NCBI GenBank assembly: GCA_943704525.1
Contig: CALSCQ010001153.1
Span: forward strand, 1-39,852
From: Pigoraptor vietnamica
Lineage: Eukaryota > Opisthokonta > Filasterea
Length of the DNA: 39,852 bases
Direction: 5' to 3'
The notes below the pieces were generated by a model. That model was not told the DNA's origin and searched no databases. It saw nothing but the letters and a program-made list of their open reading frames with translations. This document shows positions 1 through 10,746 of the stretch, one piece after another. The position numbers were made by a program, and so were the translations under genes. The first letter of the stretch is position 1. Each line of letters begins with the position of its first letter.

Positions 1-57
1 GGGGGGGGCAGGACGGAGGCGGGGAATCACACAAAACGCACAACGAACTGAGACAAA

Positions 58-66
58 GGCGGATAC
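58..66 (-). other. U12-like 5' splice site (GTATCC) inside the GATA finger
   Basis: The donor that ends the last visible exon reads GTATCCGCC. Most other donors in the window begin GTG. GTATCC is the core of the minor-spliceosome (U12-type) 5' splice site. The acceptor is outside the window, so the class is not proved. Confidence 0.45.
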
Positions 67-1823
67 GTCTTCGGCCCGGACGGACCGCGGCGCCACTCGG
101 GGCTCATTGTCGTCGAGCACTCCATGCAACTGAGTGCAAACGGCTTGCGCGCCGCAGCGACGGCCACAGGGCTCTTCTGTGCAAGAGAAAACAGCGCTCG
201 AGTTGTGAGCAATTTCCGACGCAAAGTGTCACTTGGCACAGAGAAGGGCAAAAGGAGAACGGCCAGCACAACCAAACACTCGCACGCCCACCTGCACGTC
301 GGCGCCGGTCGCGCGCATCTGCTGGAGCACGCGCATGCGGAGGGCGTCCTGCTGCTGCATCGACTGCTGCATCGATTGCTGCATCGACTGCATCTGCGCC
401 TGTGATTGCGCCTGGGCCTGGGCCTGTGCTTGGCCCTGGGTCGCCGCTTGTTGCTGCGCGTGGGCTTGCGCCTGCGCCGCAATAAACGCAGGGGAAGCCG
501 CCATGTGCGCGCGCCCCGGCTGCGACGACGTCGGCACGTGCGCGACGGGCGAGCGCTGCAGCTGCGGTGGGTAAGGCCCGACGCTCCCCTGCATAAACTG
601 AGCCTCGCCGCCGTAACCAGTGCTCGGCTGTCGCTGCCCGTGCATGCCACCGGCCTGGTGGGCCTGGAGCTGCGGCTGCGGGTGGTGCATGGCGTAGCTC
701 TCCTGCTGCTGTGCGGCCTGCTGGCGCGGCGACATCTGCACCTCGCCGAGCACGTTCGAGAAGAAGACGATAAAGTGCGGCTCCTGCGACACGGGGTTGC
801 GGAAGAGGCTCATCTTGGTCACCACGGGCACCGGCTGCCCGCTCTTCGTGCAGAAGCGGTACGTGACCTCGACGTGCTCGTTCGCGCCAATGGCTCCAGA
901 TGCCGCCCGCATGTGCGCCTCGCTAAACAGTTGCAGGTCCTCCATGAACACAAAGTCGTAGAAAGAGCGCCCCTGCAGCTCCGAGGGCTCGTAGCCCACC
1001 GTCGATGCGCACGACGGCGACGCGTACACGCACGTCCCGTCGATCGCGTGCTTCGTCACAAACTCCGTCTCCGGTATGGCACTGTTTGACAGCGAATCGC
1101 CGTGGACGCTGTGCCTGTTTGTCGCGCGCTTCACAGCGCCCGGATTCCCCCGCGGCACCGAGTGCGGCGACTCGACCTGCTGGAGTTGTTGCTGCAGCAT
1201 TTGCGCGGGAAACGACTGCGAGTAATTTCGCGACGTGTCTGCGTACGGCTGCTGCTGCTGATAGAGGTGGGGGCTCCCGAAGCTGCCGTCCGAGAGTGGC
1301 CGGTCGCCGGACGCGGCGTCGGGGTCGAGGCTCCCGTGCATCAAAAACTGCGCCTGCAGCTGTCGCGGGCTGAGCACGGCGGGGCTCATCGACGCCCCCG
1401 CGTTCGACAGGAGGTACGAGTTGGCCATCCCCTGCGAGGTCGGGCCGGGCGAGTCTGTCTCCGACGACGAGAGCGCGGGGACGTCCATGGACCCGCCGGG
1501 CGAAGGGACGTTCGTGTCGAAAGACGCAAACGGCCCGTCCAGGGACGACGAGAACGTGTCTCCCACGAGAAAGTCCGGGAGCATGACGCCGCCCGACGCG
1601 TTGAGGAGCGACTCGAGCGTCTCGTCGTTGTTGAGGCTATTGAGCATCGAGAACGGGTCTTCGAGCTGATCGAGTGCGCTGGGCGTGGCCACGTCGCCCA
1701 TGTCAAGGTTTGGCTGCGATGCCGTCTGCGCACGCTTGCCATTTCAGCAGTGCGTACACCAACGCCAACCCCCCAATTTCATCACCAGAGACGGTGTTTT
1801 CTTTTTGACGTGCGCAAGAAGCG

Positions 1824-1880
<57 letters not shown>

Positions 1881-1939
1881 GTGCGCGTGTGTCTGTGTGT
1901 GTGTGTGTCTGTGTGTGTCTGTCTGTGTGTATGTGTGTA

Positions 1940-1972
<33 letters not shown>

Positions 1973-2496
1973 AAGAGCAGGACATATGAGTTTGTGGATG
2001 GAAGCATGCGCCCGAAGACGGTCAGGACAAACATTACAATAAACCGCAAGCGACACAACATGCGCACCTCGAGGGCCATCGTGCCAAGGTCCGAAACAAG
2101 GCCGTCAAAAGTCATGCTTCCTGCGTTCGCAAGCGACGACGTCGACCGCCGCAGTCCGCTCTTCACCGACGCCCGTCGGTCGTAAGGTCCCTGACCGTGC
2201 AGCATGGTGATCGAGCGACTGCGGCGGGGCACGCCCGGCGACTGCACTGCGCGCGGCAGCGACGAGTGTTCGCCGGGCAACCCAAAGTCGTTCGAAACGG
2301 ACTGCGCACGCCGCATGTGTCGGAGGGGCCCCGCGGCGTTGGGTGCGCCGCCCCCAAACCGCGACGCGCCAAAGTCACCGACGACATCGCCGGTCTGCTC
2401 ACGAGTGGCATCCTCGTTGACCTCGGGAAGCCCCTCGCTCAGCCCGGACAGGTACATGGGCACGTGGCCGTAGGGGTCCGACGCACTGCGCCGCAT
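67..2496 (-). CDS. PAS-GATA transcription factor, 3' end outside window
   Basis: Probable sequence-specific nuclear transcription factor. Exons are 2496-2068, 1725-292 and 176-67, all joining in phase; the last stops at a donor at position 66, so the gene continues beyond the left edge. Exon 1 is Ser/Arg-rich. About residues 360-465 form a PAS domain (starts near TEFVTKHAIDGTCVY, ends near EPHFIVFFSN) that resembles the PAS-B of animal bHLH-PAS proteins such as BMAL/ARNT. A Gln/Ala-rich tract follows. Exon 3 holds the first half of a GATA zinc finger: CMEC, then SPEWRRGPSGPKT, as in fungal WC-1/WC-2. The second Cys pair must lie off the edge. There is no LOV flavin-binding motif, so this is not a WC-1-type photoreceptor. 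The start is the first ATG in the open frame. An alternative acceptor at 1713 would remove four residues. Family call is firm; the exact orthologue is unknown. Confidence 0.85.
1827..1972. repeat. (TG)n-rich microsatellite in intron 1 of the PAS-GATA gene
   Basis: About 145 bp of nearly pure TG dinucleotides with occasional C substitutions. It lies wholly in intron 1 of the minus-strand PAS-GATA gene, so the transcript reads CA. It creates long open frames of Val/Cys or Thr/His on both strands, which are not genes. Confidence 0.95.
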
Positions 2497-3088
2497 TTTG
2501 GTCGATGGCGGCAACCCGCGCAGTCACACGTAGGAAGCCAAGGCAGAGACGGCCCGACTGCGGGACGCGCGCAGGCGCCCCCCGGGTGTGCGCCAAGTGC
2601 AGTCCGTCGCAATAGCCACAGAAGCGCGCTTGACAACACGCAATGCCAATGCAAAGACGCGAAAACGTGGAGAAAGAGGGCGCCAATTGGAAAGGCCTTT
2701 TGCGGCAACACCAATGTGAGGCGAAAAAATTTCGCTTCAAAGCCCAAGACGAACTGACGATTTTTGTGCCAATGGAGGCTTCCGAGGAGTGTTCGAAGAA
2801 GAGGACCGTAGTGCGTTGAGGGGCGTGTGCGCGCGTGCGTGTGTTTGCGCTTGTCCGAACGTGCCACGACAGGGTGCCGTGCAGTGCGTGTGTGTGTGTG
2901 TGTGTGTGTGTGTTTGGCCGCCCGGGAGCATCCGGGGCACTTCACGCACTTCCGGGGTGTTGACTAGACTGGAAAGACGCTTCATCCAAAAAAGGAAAAT
3001 TCAAACTGTCCAACGCCAGTTCATTTCACGCTCGCGCGCAGCCAAAGAAATGCATCCTTCTTTCGATAGCGGCCAATAAAGCGGGTAT
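2497..3088. other. Intergenic: PAS-GATA 5' flank and AIP1 3' flank
   Basis: No gene is supported here. It contains the upstream region of the PAS-GATA gene and the 3' flank of AIP1. A short TG microsatellite lies at about 2887-2914. I could not identify a TATA box or other defined promoter element. Confidence 0.6.
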
Positions 3089-6000
3089 CTAGTGGTGCGT
3101 GATGCTCCACGACTTCGTGCAGCAGTCCTGGCCCGTCGAGAGCACCGTGTCGTTGGACAGCCACGCGACGCGCGACACGCCGGCAGGGTGAGCACCTGCA
3201 GAGTGGGAGCATTAGAACAGACCAAAAGAACTAGTGAATGATTGCGCCCGCACAAGGCAACGCACCCTTGATGTTGATGCGCTTCGACGGCTTCTCGAGG
3301 CTCCAGATGAAGATGCTCGTGTCGAGGCCACCAGACGCAATGTGCTTAGAGTCGGATGTCCACGCGACAGAGTTGACCTTGGCGTTGTGGAAGAGCCAGC
3401 CGCTCTGCGTTTGCTGCTCAACGGTACGCGCGAACACTTCAGTCAGGGCATGCGCCAACAACAGCGTGATGTGGATAAACACGAGAGAGAGGCGCAAATG
3501 ACGCACCTCCCACGACGACGTGTCCCAGACGAGCACGGCGCGGCCGGAGTCGCCCGACGCAAGCATCTTGCCGTCGGGAGAGTACGCAATGTCGTTGACG
3601 GCGCCGTTCGCCGACAGCTGGCGCTTCTCGGTGAGAGAGTCGCCGCTCACAGAGTAGATGCGGATCTTGCCCTCCTGTGAACGCGAGACGCAAAAACGCA
3701 AGTTAATTGACTCGACAACAACCGCACCAAAGCATCGGCGGGGCACCCACCTTGTTGCCGATGGCCACCTCCGTCTCGCTGGGCGACACGGCGGCCGAGA
3801 GGGGGTCCCAGTCGGCCTTGAACGACGACACCTTCTTGCCGCCGCGAAGCACAATGACCTCCTGCAGGCAGGGGACCACCGAGAGCGTCTTGCCCAAACC
3901 CAGGCCGACGGGCGTCGTCTCCGCGGAGATCTTGTCGCCCCTGGTTTGCGCAAAAATGCCTGTGAGAACACAGCGCGACACCGTTCGAGAGAACTGCAGA
4001 AACAAGAGGGCGCATCGCGAGACCCACGTGTACTCGCGCTTCGAGGAGGGCGTGAAGCGAATGGCGTCATCCATGCCGACCGAGACGAGCTGGTCGCCCT
4101 GCACGCTCAGCGACGACACCTGGTTCGTGTGGCCGTTGCCCGAGAAGACCTCGTTCGAGCCGTTGGCGACATCCCACGCAGGTGAACACAAGAGCCCACG
4201 GGCGAGCAAGTCAAGGAGAAGCACAGGCTCGCAAGAAGCGCAATCCACACGCGACACGCACGCGCACGCGCACAGAGAAACAACACACACACACTTCCTC
4301 TCTCACACAACACACCCGACACAGACACACATGGCACATCGACACAAGACACACATGGCGGCAGGGCGGATATCGACACGGCCGTCGTAGCTGCCCGTGA
4401 AGAACGTCTTGTTGTCGTTGTCGATCGACAGCGCCGTGATGTTCTTGTTGTGGCCCTGCACGACACACGCGCAGAAAAAGCTCACTCGCATGGGAGGGAC
4501 ATTGACAGACGACCGCACACGCGCAAGAGATGCAACGATTTCAACCAACAATCCAAATCAATGTGCACACAAAGCACGCTACGCATTTCTCAAAACGCAC
4601 CTTGAGAATGCGGAGGGGCTTCGAAGGGTTGTTGACGTCGAGGTAGTTGATGTAGCCGCTGAGCGACACCGTGAGAAGGTGGCTCCCCTGCCACAGGCAG
4701 CCCATCTGCTGGTCGTCGATCGAGTCGCCAAACGTGAACGTGCTGCAGAGACGGGCGGTTAGTCGGCTGACAAACACACGGCGCACGGCGACTGTGGCGA
4801 GTCCCGGGCAGCAGCCCCTCACCTCACAGCGACGTTCTTCTCGACGTCCCACAGCTTGGCCGTCTTGTCGGCCGAGGCCGTGAGGACCTGTTGCAACATA
4901 ATGTTACGCTTAGAACACACAACACACAGGGACTGCTGTATGCTCACAGGTGCCCTCTCGAGTAACCAAGTTACGCGATTTAGCTCACCTGCTTGCTGTC
5001 GGCACTCCAGCTGCACGACATGATGCTGCCCGTGTGCGCGTTGCCGCCGCCGAGCTCGGCCATTTTGTCACCCGTCTTGCCGTCATAAAAGAAGCCCTGC
5101 GCACGGACAGCGTGCACGAAACAGCGGTCAGGCGCACATCGGTTGCGACCCTGCGAGGCCGGACGGACGCAAAACCACAGTGGGACGTGCCTTGTAGTCC
5201 GAGCCGACGGTGAGGTAGCGGTTGCCGTCGGGCGAAAAGCGGACGCAGTTGACGAAGCGAGTGTGGTCCTGCAAATAGAGGCGGGCGCAAAGTAAGAATG
5301 GGCGCATCACGTCAGAACGGCCCCCCAAAAACCACGCACGAAGGCACTCGCGAGTACACACACGCACTAGCACACGAGTGCTCACCTTGTCGCCCTTCTT
5401 GAACTTGAACGGAGGGCCCTCGAAGAACGATGTCTGGAAGTCCTCGCCGCCCGTCACAATGCGGTAGGGGCGCGTCTGCTTCATGTCGATCGAGTTGATG
5501 CACTTGCTGTGGCCAGTGATCTCGCCGACGGAAGAGCCGCTGTCCCACATAATGACAACACCGTACCTGCCGAGGCGATGGCGCAAACAGTCAACAACGG
5601 CCCCACTGGCAAACGAGAAGCGATTAACAGCAGCAGACGATCACCCACTTGTCACGGCCCTCGCCGCACGCGGCAATGCGCTTGCTGTCGTCCGACCACA
5701 CGAGGTCCTTGATGGCGCCGCTGAGCACGCGGTACTCGTACTTGAGCAGGTGCTCCTTCTGCGTCGTATCCCAGATGCGGATCTTGCCAGACTCGTCTGC
5801 ACGAGCATTACGTCAGCCGACCTACCACCATCGAGACGCAACCCATACGACCGCCTTTGACATCACGAGGCTCATTCAGCAGCCCACAGCTCTTATCAGG
5901 ACAACACGCACCGGCAGAGGCAATATAGAAGCCGCTGGGTGCATAGCGCGCGACCGTCGCCGTCGTCGCATGCTCCGCGTACGTCTCGGCAATGGCGGGG

Positions 6001-6363
6001 TTCTACGGTAACAGCACTGTCGTCAGGCACCCTCTTACCCTAATGGCCGCAGACACGCACAGGAATCCACAAGACGGGTGGTGTGCGGACGCAAACGCGC
6101 AATAGGATCGCACAACTCACGGCAATGTCGCGGATAATGACAGAGTTGCCGTTGGTGTAGATGAAGTTCTTGCCCTTGGGGTCGCCGCCAAGGTGGACGG
6201 GAATGCCACGGGCAGTGTGCGGCAGCGCCGCGTACACACGCTCTACGGTTTGAATTGTCAAATGCTAGGGTTAGATTCTGACAACGGAGGCAGAGGCAGA
6301 TAGATGCCCCCCACGTGCACACAACAAGACGGGAAAAGGATACTCACGGAGACTGGCAGACAT
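3089..6363 (-). CDS. AIP1: Actin-interacting protein 1 (WDR1/AIP1)
   Basis: WD-repeat protein of 599 residues (human WDR1 is about 606) that works with cofilin to sever and disassemble actin filaments. Fifteen exons: 6363-6348, 6242-6121, 6002-5912, 5796-5649, 5566-5386, 5268-5191, 5096-4989, 4887-4823, 4742-4601, 4455-4374, 4181-4028, 3940-3751, 3674-3507, 3413-3266, 3195-3089; every phase closes. It follows the family end to end: [20 protein letters not shown], then [68 protein letters not shown], and WSITHH at the C-terminus. Two propellers of seven blades each are expected. Exon 1 is only 16 nt. One intron is apparently AT-AC and one GC-AG; see separate entries. Identity is near certain. 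Confidence 0.97.
4182..4373 (-). other. Candidate AT-AC (U12-type) intron in AIP1
   Basis: Between the exon ending GSYDGRV and the exon starting before WDVANG there is no usable AG acceptor. Treating the intron as ATATCC...TTCAC restores frame exactly, giving GRV-AA-WD with the spacing of human WDR1. ATATCC is the core U12 AT-AC donor. A block reading CTCCTTGAC (plus-strand 4210-4218) matches 8 of 9 positions of the U12 branch consensus TTCCTTRAC. The branch A sits about 29 nt from the 3' end, longer than the usual 10-20. Confidence 0.7.
5097..5190 (-). other. GC-AG intron in AIP1 (AAG|GCACGT)
   Basis: The exon ends GSDYK and the next starts [11 protein letters not shown], matching the family blade. 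The only phase-consistent donor is AAG|GCACGT, a GC donor. The neighbouring GT two bases on gives the wrong phase. Confidence 0.8.
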
Positions 6364-6764
6364 CTTCGAGAGGTACTAGGGCCAACGTTGGTTCTTGACA
6401 CACCAGTCACTGTCGTTCACCTCTATGCTTCTTGAGCGTTTAAAATGCGTGCACGGTCGTGTGAGCGGTGTGTGTGTGCGCAGTGTGTGTGCGTGCGAGC
6501 GTCACAGTTGCGTGACCTTTCCACGAAAGTCAAAACAATCGGCTGTGCAGTCCGTAAAACTCTTAGATAAGCACAAATTGTGCGCAATCACTGAGTACTC
6601 ACTAAGTATGGATGACGTCGTCTCACTGAATCTACTTATAAACCAACTGACAGGCCCACCCACACAGAAGCCCAACCGAGATCTCGCTTAGACTTTAATA
6701 CCAAAAATCGATGCCAAAAAAACTTTGGTGTGTGTACAAACGCCGCAACGAACGACGACAACGC
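6364..6764. other. Intergenic: AIP1 promoter side and CLINT1 3' flank
   Basis: No gene seen. Both neighbours are on the minus strand. Position 6364 upward is the upstream region of AIP1, and the part near 6700 is the 3' flank of the CLINT1-like gene. The stretch is visibly less GC-rich than the coding regions. Confidence 0.6.
6694..6699 (-). promoter_or_regulatory. Candidate poly(A) signal ATTAAA of the CLINT1-like gene
   Basis: ATTAAA on the minus strand, about 66 nt after the stop codon of the CLINT1-like gene. MAEA has the same hexamer at a nearly identical distance. Usage is inferred. Confidence 0.45.
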
Positions 6765-9241
6765 TCAGAAGAAGCTCTGCCCGCCATACTGCTGCTGCTG
6801 CTGCTGCTGCTGAGGATAGCCCATCGGCCGCGCCTGCATCTGCGCGCCGCCCATTTGCACCGGCTGCATGCCCACCGGCCGCACGCCCGCCTGCGCATAC
6901 CCGGCCTGATATCCGACCATCCCAGCGCCAGCCTGCCCGTACGCGGCCGTGCCGAACCCAGCGGGCTGCGCAAACCCAGTCGGCTGCTGCGCAAACCCAG
7001 TCGGCTGGGCGAACATGGCGGGCTGTTGGACAAAGCCGGCCTGCTGCTGCGGGAAGCCGGCGCCGTACGCGGGCGTGCCAAAGCCCTGGACGGGCTGCGC
7101 GCCAAAACCAACGGGGGCGGCGGCGTAACCGGGAGCCATGGTGGTCGTTGGCATCCGGGGTGCGACGCCGACGGCAGCAACAGGACGCACGCCCCCCACG
7201 GGCGCGGCCTGCTGAGCACCAAAGCCAAACGACGGCTGCTGGGCGGCGGCCATCGGCACGTACGGGCCCTGCTTCTGGTCCTGGCGCGCCGTGAGGCTGC
7301 TCGCATCGAGATTTACGAGGCCGCCGGCGCTGCCGAGGAACTGGCTCGTCTTCTGCGAGCGATCATTGAGAGTCAGAACACGAAAACGGAAAGCGCACGG
7401 CAGGCCATGACCAAACGGTGCATTGCGAGCGCACCTGGTCCTGCTGGTTCTTCTGTTGCGCCTGCTGCTGCTGCTGGGGAGCACCGCCAGACGACTGGGG
7501 CTGCAGCGGCTCCATGAAGGGCGTCGCATGCAGCGCATTCACGGGCGTAATCGGAGCGAACGACGGCATGGGGACGGGGGCAGCCGCGACAGGCGCGGGC
7601 GCAGGAGCAGACATCGCGGGACGCGAGGGGGACGCGGCGGCCTGGAAGTCGCCAAAGTCACCAAAGCCACCGGCGGTTGCGCCAGACGCCGCGCGAGGCT
7701 TCGACACGACCTCGGCGGCCTGGAAATCGGCAAAGTCGTCTGAAAGGGGACGGCACGTGAGATGGATAGAAAGACGCAATAATCATCGTCAATGCTCAAA
7801 GCCCAGCCATGGATTCAACCCAGCCCCACGATCGCCCCACAGTCCACCGCGCGCAATGCAGACGCAGCGACGCACCCTGCTGTTTGGCAGGTGCCGAGCC
7901 AAAGGCGTCAAAGTTGAACGGCTGCTGCTGCTTCTGCGACACCGCCCCAAAGTCCACGAGCGACGCCTGCTGCTGCGCGCGCTGGGGGCTCGTAAACGTG
8001 GCCTGCTGCTGCTGCTGGGGCGGCGCCGAGCGGTGGTACGACTCGTGCTCTCCACTAAGGCGCGACCTGCGTTACGTACGCACAGACATGGAGAGAGATA
8101 CAAACACGCGGGAAGTGGAAGTAAGTACTTGCCGCACCTACGCAACTACGAGCTTGCGCCACGCACCTGTCGTGACCGCCTGCCGAGGGTTCATCGCGGT
8201 AAGGCGCCCGCGAAGTCTGCGAGTGGCCACCACCAGAGCTCTCATCCGCGTACGGCCGCCGAATGGCGCTGGGCTCGTCATCGTACGTGCCCCTGTAGCC
8301 GCTGCCGCCGTCGTCCTCTGCGAGCCACAGCCACGCAGACAAACAGTCAATGACGGCGTCGAACATGGTGTGGAGTGCATGCTAAAACAAACGCAATGCG
8401 ACGCCCAGCCGCAGCCGGCGATATACCCACGGCTGCCAACGCCAACGTATTTGTCCTTGTTCTTCTTGGCGCGCGTGCGCTCGTCGCGGAGGCGGTCGTC
8501 GTCCTGAATGAGGTTGACGAGGTCCTTCGCCTTGTGTCGCACTGTGCACAACACGCGGCTTCGAGTCAGCAAAAAACAGCCCGCCAATTCAACCGCAACA
8601 GGACACACACGGGCGGCACGTGACTGACCGTTGAGGCCCTGGTCCTTCTGCTGCTCATCGATAAACTTGAAGTTCTCCAGGTTGCGAATGTCGTACACGT
8701 GGTCGCGCGCATCCTCCACCACGCGCTCCGAACCGTTCTTCAGCATGTAGTCCAGCAGAAGCAGCGACTGCACACACCGTACGTCAGATGGCCTGACTGC
8801 AGTCCCTCCAGCCCCCAAACACAAGGCTCCCCACAAAGAGGCACACACGCACCTTGTAAATGACGCGCCACGACTTCTCCTTGAGCATGCGGCGCCAGAG
8901 CATGTTCATGATTTCGGGGAAGTCCTGGTAGTTGAACGACAGCTTGGCCAGGTCGGCCATCTGCGTCCCAGAGGGACCCCAGGCCTCCGTGTTGGTCGCA
9001 TCGCGCACCTTCTTCTCTATCTCCGAATAATTCATCACCACCGCCGCGCTGTGAAATTGGCAACACGCAAAGCGCAAAGACATGGGCAAAAGATGCACCA
9101 GAGTCAAGGTCCAAACACATCCAGTCAGCTGACGCGGCAGTAACGACGCGCACACACAACATTCGTCGCAAAAAGACGCAAAAGCCCATCTAAAGTGCCG
9201 CGCACATACACATTGTTCATCAGCCTGTTCGCCTGCCACAT
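6765..9241 (-). CDS. CLINT1: EpsinR/CLINT1-like ENTH clathrin adaptor
   Basis: Protein of 570 residues in eight exons: 9241-9210, 9048-8853, 8767-8629, 8541-8431, 8317-8167, 8066-7876, 7739-7435, 7352-6765. Residues about 1-160 are an ENTH domain close to epsinR: VVMNYSEIEKKVRDATN, WGPSG, IMNMLWRRMLKEK, SLLLLDYMLKNGSERVV, KDQGLNVRHKAKDL and KKNKDKYVGV. ENTH domains bind phosphoinositides; epsinR acts at the trans-Golgi/endosome. The tail is disordered and Gln-rich with DDFADFQ (about residue 274) and GFGDFGDFQ, typical gamma-ear (AP-1/GGA) binding motifs, plus LVNLD and SLVDF, which resemble clathrin boxes. Repeats such as QPTGFAQ and a (CAG)n-coded Gln run close the protein. The 32-nt first exon was chosen because its GT|GTATGT donor gives the phase needed and an N-terminus starting MWQANRL, like human CLINT1. 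Clathrin and AP-1 roles are from the family. Confidence 0.93.
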
Positions 9242-10746
9242 TTTCGAGTGTGTGGCGAGTCCGCTCGCAGAGCCTGGCCCTGGTGACACACAAAAATGCG
9301 CAGATGCAGATAAGCCTCAACGGCAGGGGAGACGCAAGCAAGGCACAGGCGTCCAGAAAGTGCGGCCCACAATACGAAGCACACGGGCGCCCTTAACATT
9401 AACGCACACGCCAATGTGCGCAGAATAGAGCGCTTCCTATAAGTTTTTCCAAGCCATTCGCCACAGCCGTCATCCCAACCTGATTCAACTGCGAAACTGA
9501 CTGCTTGATGCCGCTGGCAGATGCACACGTAAAGAACACGAACAGCACTCCAACTACAAGCACAAGCGCTGGCACACGGATGCACCAAGATATCTGCGCG
9601 GATGGAGTGTGGATGGGATGGAGGATGCGAGAGAGAGAACGGCGAGAGAGAACGGATGGTGACGGTGACAGTGTCGTGTCGCAAAGGCCAATTCTGTTTT
9701 GTGGGGTATCAAAACGTTGCTTTCGAAATTGTGTATTGAAAATGCTATCGAAATTATGGCGGGATGTACTAAAGTACGCCGTAAATTGATGTGAAGTCTG
9801 TGAAATTCAGGCAAATTATTGGGGAGAATACGAAACTAATTTGAAATTTTGACTTTCATCTAAATCTGTGAGTGGGTGTGCCGACTCGCCGCTCACTGCT
9901 CACCACGTCGGCATTGAAACTCCTTCCGTACAGCAATACAACTCACTTTCAGTACGAACAACGTGCGTGAATATCTTTCCTCCGAGTCCGTCGTTGCTTT
10001 TCCTGGTTGTCTTTATGACCTGCGTCAGTTGCCAGTCATTGGGTCACCCGCCGGCGGTGCCGGTCTGAGCCGGCCGGGGCTGCCGGTCACCACGAACCAA
10101 CACCAAACAGCTAACGATGAACGCCATCTTGTTCGACAAGTACGCTCGCTCACCCGCCTTGCGCAGTTTAGCGTGTGCGCACAGCCAGCTCGTCCCTAGG
10201 TGCGTGACGCTCAACTCCTGAGCCGCCGATGGAGTCCGAGTGGGTTGGCCCAGCAACTGCGACGGATGGGTTAATTTGCAGTGCAAGAAATATTCAATCA
10301 GATCGCCACAACCCAGGTTCAGCGCCCACTGACTGCTGCGTCGTCCACAACGCACTGCACTACGACCACGTTTCACGAGAACAACGGCCTCAACTGCCGT
10401 TCTTCCCTCACTGAATGCGTAACAAACTGTTACCGATTCCCAAAATGGGAGGCCTCACAAGCCCTAAAAATATCCGCGCACCTGCTTCCGATTGCCGGAT
10501 CCGGAAAGCTGCTGACGAAAGCACGCACGCACAGGCATTACACGCCGCCTTGATCTAGAAAAACGGCAGCGTCACATGAAACAGGCACAGTTTGAACGCA
10601 TGACAACGACCCTCTGACGACCTTGTGTGTGTATTTGCTTTCTTCTCTTGAGCAATCTCCGTGCTTTGTCTTCTGCTGTGTGTGAGAGTGTGTGTGTGAG
10701 AGAGAGAGAGAGGACTGCGCGGTGCGACCGCCCAACCCACCCGAAA
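9242..10746. other. 1.5-kb divergent intergenic region
   Basis: Lies between the 5' ends of the minus-strand CLINT1-like gene and the plus-strand BAR-SH3-I/LWEQ gene, so it should contain both promoters. I see no convincing gene: the small open frames lack splice-consistent or recognisable protein. An AT-rich patch lies at about 9700-9870 and an AG microsatellite at about 10700-10714, just before the start codon. It is the longest gene-free stretch in the window. Confidence 0.6.

Noticed and set aside
360-1340. LOV photoreceptor domain in the PAS-GATA protein
   Set aside because: The flavin-binding Cys motif (GRNCRFLQ type) is absent; the PAS is of the BMAL/WC-2 kind.
1744-2056. Thr/His- and Val/Cys-rich open frames
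   Set aside because: They are translations of the TG/CA microsatellite in an intron, not proteins.
9242-10746. Hidden gene in the 1.5-kb gap
   Set aside because: Small open frames on both strands have no recognisable domain, no linked splice pairs and low-complexity translations.
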